Assembly (NCBI GenBank): GCA_025450095.1
Contig: JANWID010000223.1
Span: 1 to 7,503 of the forward strand
From: Bacteroidia bacterium
Lineage (GTDB): Bacteria; Bacteroidota; Bacteroidia; AKYH767-A; OLB10
DNA length: 7,503 bases
Direction: 5' to 3'
Numbering within the stretch: the stretch's first letter is position 1; each line of letters opens with the position of its first letter. Under the pieces are notes generated by a model, which worked only from the letters and a program-made list of their open reading frames with translations, ran no database searches and was not told the origin of the DNA. Below are positions 1 to 7,100 of the stretch, piece after piece. Made by a program: the position numbers and the translations under genes.

Positions 1-1
1 G

Positions 2-175
2 CTGGGCAAAAACAGCACAGTTGGTCTGGGAAGTGTGGTTACCAAAGATGTTGCTGATAATGAAATTGTGATGGGCAACCCTGCAATGACTATGAAAGAC
101 TTTTTAATATTCAGGGAAAAACAAAAGGAAATTATTTCTGATCACAAGAAGGATATCGAAGGTAAGAATGATTGA
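2..175 (+). CDS. C-terminal end of a hexapeptide-repeat (left-handed beta-helix) acyltransferase, 5'-truncated by window edge
   Basis: Only the last 57 codons are present; the reading frame is open to the left edge and ends in TGA at 173-175. The visible part begins [17 protein letters not shown] and continues to IVMGNPAM. This is the usual exit of a left-handed beta-helix acyltransferase: a last hexapeptide coil, then 'VVTKDV.DN.IV.GNPA'. Most family members have GNPAK or GNPAR; here it is GNPAM. A charged, probably helical tail of about 33 residues follows, rich in Lys, Glu and Asp. Such enzymes transfer an acetyl or other acyl group from a CoA thioester to an amino or hydroxyl group, often of a nucleotide sugar (NeuD/PglD/WbpD-like), but serine or antibiotic acetyltransferases share the fold, so the substrate cannot be read from this tail. 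The gene ends 9 bp before the AsnB-like gene on the same strand, suggesting one transcript and a sugar-modification or polysaccharide setting. Confidence 0.82.
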   Translation: MGKNSTVGLGSVVTKDVADNEIVMGNPAMTMKDFLIFREKQKEIISDHKKDIEGKND

Positions 176-184
176 AGCTCCCTC

Positions 185-2017
185 ATGTGTGGCATCGCAG
201 GAATAATTGACCCAAAGCAGACACACCATGGCAACATGGAGCTGTTAAAGGCTATGCTGAAGATCCAGAATCACCGGGGACCTGATGATACTGGTACATG
301 GACTGATGAACATATTTTTCTGGGACATAACCGTCTTAGCATAATTGATCTCAGCGAAGCTGCCAACCAACCCATGCATTACAAGGCTTTTTCGCTTGTG
401 TTTAATGGGGAGATTTACAATTATGTTGAATTGCGTGAGGAACTGATTAAGAAAGGTCATCAGTTCGTTACACATTCTGATTCGGAAGTAATTCTGCACG
501 CTTTTGAAGAGTGGGGAAGCGATTGTGTAACGCGTTTTATTGGTATGTGGGCTTTTGTGATCTGGGATCGCAATAACAAATCATTATTCGCTTCCCGCGA
601 CCGGTTTGGTATTAAACCGTTTAATTATATTCATGAAGGTCCACGTTTTGTATTTGCTTCCGAAATAAAAACCTTAAAAAAATCGCCTATCTATTCCGGC
701 GACATAAACAAAGCCCAGGTATCACGGGCTTTGCAGATGGGATGGCTTGGCTATTATGATGAAACATTTTATACCAAGGTAAAACAACTACCCGCTGCAC
801 ATAATCTCATTTTTGATAGTAGTGGAATTAAAATTATTCCATATTGGGATCTGCTTACCGGTAAATACAGCGGGCTTTCTTTCAGCGAAAAATGCGACAC
901 ATTTTACAGCCTTTTCGCCGACAGTATAAAGCTGCACATGCGGAGTGATGTACCGGTAGCAAGTTGCCTGAGTGGCGGACTCGATAGCTCTGCCATTGTT
1001 TCCATGGTACAGACGTTGCATCCTGGTATGAAATATAAATCATTCAGCGTTTATTACGAAGGGGAGGGTGACGTCGATGAACGGCCGTTTGTCCAGGAAG
1101 TCATTAATAAATATCCCTCCATCGATCCATATTATTATTGTCCGACAGACAAAGAAGTAATGGATGAGTTTCCTCGTGCTTTTTACCATGCTGAAGTCCC
1201 GGTTACCGGAAGCTCATTCGTATCACAATATTTCCTGATGAAGATGATCGGGAAAGCGGGAATTAAGGTAGTTCTCGACGGGCAGGGGAGTGATGAGTAC
1301 CTGGCTGGCTATATGCATTCCTTTTACCGGTTAATTGGTGGTATGATGAAACAGGCTCAACTGGCGTCAGCTTTAAGTGAAACCGTACGGGTTAACAAGC
1401 GCATTGGAAATGGTTCGTTTAAGTCAGCCGCACACCTGGGAAAATCGCTTTTGGCAATGACACGTACAGAACAACAGTTATATGCGCTGGAGTATGCAAG
1501 ATACTATCCGTTCCTTACTGATATTTCTCCCGATCCTGCTCCATTTGTATTGGATGATAAACCCGGTACACGGCTCGATCAATTCTTATATCACCTGCTA
1601 TTTACTACGAGTCTGCCTTCGCTGCTTCATTATGAAGACCGCAATTCAATGGCTTTTTCCGTTGAATCACGCGTGCCGTTTCTCGATCACAGGTTGGTGG
1701 AGTTTGCATTCACCTTAAATGACGAAGACAAAATCCGGAAAACAGAAACCAAATACATTCTTCGGGAGTCATTATCCAAAGTGCTTCCGGAAGCCATTTA
1801 TAAACGAAAGGATAAAAAAGGTTTTGTCACTCCTGGTGAAAACAAATGGTTACGCGGACCACTTTCTTTTTTACTTCAGAATACTTCCAATCTGCCTGAT
1901 TTCATTGATAAGCAAAAAGCCAACCGTATTATTAACGACTATCGCAATGGTGATAATAGTAAAGCTACCCTTGTGTGGCGGCTTGCAACTTTAACGGACT
2001 GGGTGAAACAGGTGTAG
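185..2017 (+). CDS. asnB: AsnB-type glutamine-dependent amidotransferase (asparagine synthase family), probably of a surface-glycan locus
   Basis: This complete 610-residue protein has both halves of a class B asparagine synthetase. The N-terminal class II glutaminase domain (about 1-200) has the nucleophile Cys2 in MCGIAGI, HNRLSIIDL (48-56), NGEIYNY (74-80) and SDSE (98-101); these bind and hydrolyse glutamine. The C-terminal ATP-dependent synthetase domain has the pyrophosphate loop SGGLDSS (263-269), DERPFV (298-303), DGQGSDE (365-371), YEDRNSM (483-489) and SVESRVPFLDHRL (492-504). The start at 185 is fixed because Cys2 must follow the initiator Met; no Shine-Dalgarno is visible. The protein is longer than E. 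coli AsnB (554 residues), as is common for paralogues in polysaccharide clusters, and Gln367 replaces the Glu found in canonical GEGSDE/GEGADE. The family reaction is glutamine plus ATP to amidate a carboxylate. The acyltransferase 9 bp upstream suggests that the acceptor may be a uronic acid sugar (WbpS-like) rather than aspartate; that is inference. The symbol denotes the family. Confidence 0.93.
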   Translation: MCGIAGIIDPKQTHHGNMELLKAMLKIQNHRGPDDTGTWTDEHIFLGHNRLSIIDLSEAANQPMHYKAFSLVFNGEIYNYVELREELIKKGHQFVTHSDSEVILHAFEEWGSDCVTRFIGMWAFVIWDRNNKSLFASRDRFGIKPFNYIHEGPRFVFASEIKTLKKSPIYSGDINKAQVSRALQMGWLGYYDETFYTKVKQLPAAHNLIFDSSGIKIIPYWDLLTGKYSGLSFSEKCDTFYSLFADSIKLHMRSDVPVASCLSGGLDSSAIVSMVQTLHPGMKYKSFSVYYEGEGDVDERPFVQEVINKYPSIDPYYYCPTDKEVMDEFPRAFYHAEVPVTGSSFVSQYFLMKMIGKAGIKVVLDGQGSDEYLAGYMHSFYRLIGGMMKQAQLASALSETVRVNKRIGNGSFKSAAHLGKSLLAMTRTEQQLYALEYARYYPFLTDISPDPAPFVLDDKPGTRLDQFLYHLLFTTSLPSLLHYEDRNSMAFSVESRVPFLDHRLVEFAFTLNDEDKIRKTETKYILRESLSKVLPEAIYKRKDKKGFVTPGENKWLRGPLSFLLQNTSNLPDFIDKQKANRIINDYRNGDNSKATLVWRLATLTDWVKQV

Positions 2018-2027
2018 AAAATTGTTT

Positions 2028-2054
2028 TTTACGATAAGAAATTATCTTAGTAAA
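2028..2054. terminator. AT-rich hairpin at a convergent gene junction, possible bidirectional terminator
   Basis: TTTAC (2028-2032) plus GATAA (2033-2037) pair with TTATC (2042-2046) and GTAAA (2050-2054), leaving a four-base GAAA loop and a three-base bulge. The bulge (2047-2049) is exactly the stop codon of the minus-strand propeller gene. The hairpin lies just after the plus-strand stop at 2015-2017, where a terminator is expected. The stem has only two G-C pairs and no clean T tract follows on either strand, so intrinsic termination is uncertain. Confidence 0.3.
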
Positions 2055-4068
2055 CTATAAATTTTCCTGAAGTTGATTCACCGGACTTGATTTTTACTGT
2101 GTAAAAATAAAGACCGGAATTCAGATGTTCGCCATTAAATATAGTCCGGGATTGTGTAAGAAAATTTCTTTGTATAGTTTTTCCACTGATATCCGTAACA
2201 ATAAATTCAGGCTCATCAGCGAGAAACTTATCATCAAGAATAATAAATGATTCAGAACGGAAAGCATTTGGATACATGATAGCAAAAATTGCATTCTTGT
2301 TTTCTTCAACAGATAAAATTTCTGAAAGAGTGATTTTCCAGACTCCGTCAAGGTTAGTACCAACATAAACATCAGATTGAGAAGCAACAGATCCTGTGAT
2401 TTGAGTACCAACCGGAGCCGGAGTGAGATACTGGAAAGTTTGTCCTGAATCCAGGGAAAGCATTATGAACCCTGTTGCAGAACCAAGAACAATATTCCCC
2501 GAAGTGCTTACATCCTCAAACATATCTGCAGTACCCTGGCCCCATGTAGCACCATTGTCTGTTGAAATAAAATTTCCGGATAATGCATAGCTTGCAGCTA
2601 TAACGTTATTTCCGATTGTAGTCAGATCAACGATATATTCACCTGCAGCCCCTGCGGGTGTCCAGGTAAAGCCAGCATCGGTAGAAACAAAAATACCGTC
2701 AGCATATGTGCCAGCAACGATATTGCTTCCGCTTATTGCTACACAACTTACAGAAGCATTGTTGAAACCAGTATTTTCAAAAGACCAGGTCACCCCAAAA
2801 TCACCGGAACGAAGAATCCCATTATTCAGTGCAGCCCCTATAACGAGAGAATCGGCAACATCAACTCTCGGGCAAAATGTAATAAAAGGATTTCCGGGAG
2901 TGCCATTTATCAAAGTCCAGCTATTTCCGGAATCGGTGCTTTTGTAAATTCCAAAATCACTTGCTGTATAGAGATCAGTTCCTCGAGTAATCAGGTCGAG
3001 CGTATTTCGCAAACCCAAACCTGAAAATGCCCAACCTGAAGAAGTATAATTGGAAACTCCGTAAATATTTGAGCCAACAAACAAGGTATCGTTTAACATT
3101 GTCATTGCTTCTGTTAAAATAGGAGTTATTCCCACATTCATTTCAGTCCATATATTCCCCTGGTTCGCACTTGCAAATACTCCACGATTGGTTCCGGCAT
3201 ATATAGAAGTGCCTTTTTTGTAAATGCTAAAACAGAAATTTACATCCTGGTTAAAATTAACGGTCGACCAGGTTTGCGCTCCGGTATCTGACACAATTAG
3301 ATTATCAACTGCAGCAGCAAAAATTTTGTTACCATCAAGGCAGAAATCACGAATTTCAACATAAGGGATCATTGGTTCAAATGCCTGCCAGTTAACGCCA
3401 TTATCAGATGATTTAAATACACCCATGACCGAGCTGTAAGCCATTGCATAATTTCCACTCAGGTAAAGTCTGTTTACAGTAGTAGCAGGCAGGGAAACCT
3501 GAGTATAGGTTGAACCTATGTCAGTTGACCTGTAAATACCATCGTCAGTGGCTGCAAGTACGGTTGATCCTTCTGATGCAAATCCATAAATAAAAGCTGA
3601 TCCCAGGTTTTGAGTTATCTGGTTCCAGTTAACTCCCAGATCGGTCGAACGGTAAATATAATCACCTGCTGTAGCAGCCAGCAGAATACCATCTTCAACA
3701 ATTAACGAATTGATCTGGGCCGAAGCCGGGGGATCATTAATGGTGTTCCAGGTTAAACCATTGTCAGTTGAAAGATAACTTTGGGGAAATGCAAAAGCCA
3801 CAATAGTGTCTCCTGAAGCGGACACATTTTCAACAGTATTTGTCTGGTATAAGTCTGGTATAATATTCCACTGTAGGCCATTATTAGATGAGCCCAGAAC
3901 GCCATTGGCGGTGACCGTATACAAATCGGTCGATGTACCCCTGATCCAATACGCAGGTTCTCCTTGTAATCCGGTCAGATGTTGCCATTGTGCGTTTGCA
4001 GGTATAGTAGCAGATATTATACTTACTATGAAACTAACAAGTATAAGATTTAAGTAAAGTCTATTCAT
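2047..4068 (-). CDS. Secreted Asp-box (BNR/sortilin-like) beta-propeller protein with T9SS type A sorting domain
   Basis: This complete 673-residue protein begins with a signal peptide: Asn2/Arg3, a hydrophobic stretch at about 4-22, and a likely signal peptidase I site after ANA (24-26). Residues 30-580 are almost entirely a repeat of about 40 residues built on the Asp-box S-x-D-x-G-x-x-W, for example STDNGLTW (100-107) and STDAGFTW (462-469), with a preceding 'G.Y.S' or 'GIYRS' strand. That predicts one or two beta-propellers. The last 88 residues or so (586-673) form a T9SS type A sorting domain: YPNAF (599-603), FIVTDISGK (622-630), LNSGLYFYTV (649-658), GKFIVY at the end. The product should cross the inner membrane by Sec and the outer membrane by T9SS, then be released or anchored at the surface. 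No sialidase FRIP/RIP motif or other catalytic set was seen, so binding or adhesion is likelier than hydrolysis. An AGGA lies 12 bases before the start. The gene is convergent with the amidotransferase gene. Confidence 0.9.
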   Translation of the reverse strand: MNRLYLNLILVSFIVSIISATIPANAQWQHLTGLQGEPAYWIRGTSTDLYTVTANGVLGSSNNGLQWNIIPDLYQTNTVENVSASGDTIVAFAFPQSYLSTDNGLTWNTINDPPASAQINSLIVEDGILLAATAGDYIYRSTDLGVNWNQITQNLGSAFIYGFASEGSTVLAATDDGIYRSTDIGSTYTQVSLPATTVNRLYLSGNYAMAYSSVMGVFKSSDNGVNWQAFEPMIPYVEIRDFCLDGNKIFAAAVDNLIVSDTGAQTWSTVNFNQDVNFCFSIYKKGTSIYAGTNRGVFASANQGNIWTEMNVGITPILTEAMTMLNDTLFVGSNIYGVSNYTSSGWAFSGLGLRNTLDLITRGTDLYTASDFGIYKSTDSGNSWTLINGTPGNPFITFCPRVDVADSLVIGAALNNGILRSGDFGVTWSFENTGFNNASVSCVAISGSNIVAGTYADGIFVSTDAGFTWTPAGAAGEYIVDLTTIGNNVIAASYALSGNFISTDNGATWGQGTADMFEDVSTSGNIVLGSATGFIMLSLDSGQTFQYLTPAPVGTQITGSVASQSDVYVGTNLDGVWKITLSEILSVEENKNAIFAIMYPNAFRSESFIILDDKFLADEPEFIVTDISGKTIQRNFLTQSRTIFNGEHLNSGLYFYTVKIKSGESTSGKFIVY
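2050..2313 (-). other. Coding segment for the T9SS type A C-terminal sorting domain of the propeller protein
   Basis: Residues 586-673 contain a linker (SVEENKN), the first strand YPNAF where most relatives have YPNPF, the central FIVTDISGKTIQ and the conserved HLNSGLYFYTVKI, ending in GKFIVY. The order and spacing fit the family well. The change of the usual Pro to Ala in PNPF is mild and unlikely to stop function. Confidence 0.85.
2434..3891 (-). repeat. Thirteen-unit Asp-box repeat region in the propeller gene
   Basis: Asp-boxes start at residues 60, 100, 141, 181, 220, 260, 300, 377, 421, 462, 502 and 538 of the protein. Spacing is 36-44 residues, with one double gap (300 to 377). At the midpoint of that gap, residues 339-346 (SNYTSSGW) look like a decayed box, giving 13 units. 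Some units are also alike in DNA: 2552-2567 and 3758-3773 match at 15 of 16 bases. The repeats are diverged overall, so this is an old internal amplification rather than a recent tandem array. Confidence 0.85.
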
Positions 4069-4088
4069 GATGATTGTTTTTCCTGCTT

Positions 4089-4123
4089 CAAAAATAACAT
4101 AAATAATAGGATTCCTTGTTCAA
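4089..4123 (-). promoter_or_regulatory. Candidate Bacteroidota-type promoter for the propeller gene
   Basis: On the minus strand, TATTTTTG at 4096-4089 fits the Bacteroidota -7 consensus TAnnTTTG. A TTTG (4124-4121) lies upstream, with 24 bases between, slightly more than the usual 19-21 or so. Transcription would begin near 4083, giving a leader of roughly 15 bases before the ATG at 4068. The same octamer occurs again at 4128-4121, so the pattern could be chance in AT-rich DNA. The 94-bp spacer 4069-4162 shows no convincing terminator for the upstream gene, so read-through from it is also possible. Confidence 0.33.
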
Positions 4124-4162
4124 AAATACCAGGAGTCTTACTGAAAAAAAGAAAGGAATGGA

Positions 4163-7100
4163 TTACCGTGAAAAACCTACCGGTACTTTGGTAGTGAAAG
4201 CTTCGGAGGAACTCTGAACTTTCAGAATATAAACACCTGAAGCAATACCTGATGTATTTAATGTTACAATATTTGTTCCTTCATCAAGGCTGGCCGACTT
4301 TGAAATGATTGGCTTTCCTTCCACACTAAACAGGTAAATCATAAAATTGCCGGAATCTGGAGTCTTAATAATCAGACTCAGTTCTTCAGGGTTAGTCGGA
4401 ATCACGGTAACTTCGAGTGCATTTGTTTTAGTACAAGGTGCCGCCATAATCGGACCGAATTCAGATTCAACTCCGTCAAAATCGGTCTGGCGTAGCTTAT
4501 AATAATACAGAGTTGCTGCAATGCCTGGGACTGTGTAGGAATAGTTATTTACAGAATTGGAGTTACCGGCTCCGGGAACAGTTCCTACAGTCTCATATGA
4601 AATTCCATCACGGCTTTGAAGAAGTGTGAAGAAGCTATTATTAACTTCAGTTGCGGTCGACCATTTCAATTCAGTTCTTTCACCTTTACAGGTACCATTG
4701 AAATCGAGCAGGGAGATAGGTAAGGGATTTAGCAGCCCTGAAAGCGTCCACCAATTTAACGGGAAGTAAGTAGCACCCTGCATCAATGTACCGGCACCAC
4801 TTGTGGATTGTAATCCCTGATAAGGATATTGCCATCCTGGAACTGGTAGCGGAATCCAAGCCTGCGCCCTTGGATTGGCGATGCTACCCAACTCCGCAGC
4901 TGTGACCATAAAATTCATATTTGCAACCGGGTTGACTCCTGTAGTTCTGATAAACCAGAAACGGTCAACCGTATTTGCGCTGTTGTCAGCACCTGTTAAT
5001 CCGTGTAGATGAACTACCCCGGGTGGAAAAGGAATATTATCCGGAAGGGGAGTATGGTAGGTAGAAACAAACAGTGTATCAGCATTACCACTTGTAAGAT
5101 CGAAAATATATGGAATGTAACGGGTAGCATCATATCCAAACGGTACAACATGAGCTCCGACTCTTGTACCTATTTTCCAGATAACGCTTGCAGTAGAATC
5201 ATACACTTCACTTCTGATATACCCGGCTGTACGTGTAATAGCCGAAAGAGAATCCCTTTCAATAATAATTGACCTACCTCCGGTAAGAGGATTATGATCA
5301 ATATCCAGGTTTAATTCTCCAGCGGTTAATATCAGCTTATTCCGCACAAATACAGAACGGTCGTTCGGTGTATTGGTCGGATATGCAAATACAGAATTGG
5401 CCGGACCTGTGTTATTAATTTCAAGGTTGTAATATTTCTGGGGAACAGCAGTAGCTGTACCAACTCCAATACCTGTTATCACCTGGGTGTTGATGCCGTA
5501 ATATTCAACAACACTATTGGAGAGTAATAGGAAAGTCATTGCCCCGGTGCTATTGATAGCAGCTGTATTAGTACCATCATACATTCCCTGAGCCCTGGAT
5601 GTACGTAGTCTTCCAGATATCCGGATACCGGAGTATGCCTGAAGCGCATTACTGAACAACTGATTTCCTTGCAGATCCAATACACTACCTGTATTTACTA
5701 TCAGAGAGTTGAAGTACGGTGTTACATTGAGTGAAGCAACCTGTATATTTCCTGTAGCAACTACCAGTGTAGTACCTGTTAATATGCTTTGTTCAACCTG
5801 CTGAATAGAATGTGTTGTAGATGTTCTGTTAAAAGTTGAAGAACCTGCACGTCCGTAATAAATTGCTCCGGAAACCGAATTCGTTCCTGGAAGCGCCATT
5901 GTCATGGAACCAGTACCGCCATAAGTAATAACAGGACTGTTAATAGTCAGGTATGATTGTGTACTGGCAACATTGTTATCAAAATTGATTATTCCACCTG
6001 TATGACTAAAATCACCAGTGGCATTGTTATCATAATTGACTCTTACATTAATAGTATTATAGGAGGGATCAGCTGTATTTTTATGAAGATAAAATGTTCC
6101 TGCTGATTGCGTATATCCTCCGTTTATATTCAATGTAGCAGGCATATTTCCTGCCTGAACAGTTATTTCACCATTAGTCATGGAAAAGTTTCCGATTACA
6201 GAAGCTACAAGTGTGTCACTGTGTGCAGATAAATATGTAATACCACCATTAACTGCCAGATCAGCATTGAAATTCAGATAAACGGGATGCGGATTTGGGA
6301 GATTGGTTCCTGGTGATGAATTGAAGCTGTTTTGTCCGCCGGAAATATTCACATTTCCTGTAACAGTAAAGGTTTCTTTTCCCCTGGCAAGCGAAGAAAT
6401 AAATTTACCTGCTGCGCCTGTAATGTTAAAGTTACCTCCAATTGTAACTCCGAGTCTCATATTACTTACTACTGCACTGGTTTCAGTAAACCCTATAAAA
6501 GTAAATGAATCGGTAGCGGCAGTATTAAAGGTAATCTGCAACAAACTATTTATTGTGAACTGAGATATGTTTGCTACATTATGAACAGAATAATAACCAC
6601 TGAAATTACCACCATTGAAAGTAAGGTTACCGATAGTGAAATTTACTATACCATCATTCGGTGTGGTGCGGTTATCTATACCCCTGAAGAATCCACCACT
6701 CATAAGGTAGTTAACTCCGGTAGTAAAAGTGAAGTTCCCGGTTTCGTTGTTGGGTTTATTGTTATAGATTCCATAAAAGCGTCCTGCCTGGAGTGTAAAA
6801 TTTGCAAGCGCGTTAAATGTCATATTGCCGGTACCGTTATATATCCCGGCGAATCCTATACCTTGTCCGGTTCCGGAATTCTGTATAGTGAATGCACCTG
6901 TACTTTTGAAGACAGCGTTTCCCAGTCCGTAATTAATACGGAAGTAATCCGAAAGACTTGTTGTGTTCATAAGGTAAGCACCTCCGACAACAACCGAATC
7001 AAGACCTGTACTGAGTGTATCGATCTGGCCAATAAATTTTCCTGCAGTCTGTGTTAGATTGCTGACCACGTTCAGAGTCATAGCTCCTTTGTGTTTCGCA

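Noticed and set aside
168..184. The ATG at 168 as an alternative start for the amidotransferase
   Set aside because: It is out of frame with the gene. The start at 185 is required because it places the catalytic Cys at position 2.
2434..3891. Sialidase/neuraminidase call from the BNR/Asp-box repeats
   Set aside because: Asp-boxes are shared by many non-enzymatic propellers. No FRIP/RIP arginine motif or catalytic Tyr/Glu/Asp set was found, and there are too many repeats.
4111..4159. Inverted repeat ATTCCTT / AAGGAAT in the spacer as a terminator for the solenoid gene
   Set aside because: The arms are only 7 bp with a 35-base loop, and the T-rich run lies inside the loop rather than after the stem on the minus strand.
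6581..7057. A 158-codon open frame on the plus strand
   Set aside because: It lies wholly inside, and antisense to, the solenoid gene. Its Cys/Ser/Thr-rich translation has no recognisable domain, signal peptide or start context; it is an expected shadow of the repetitive coding sequence.
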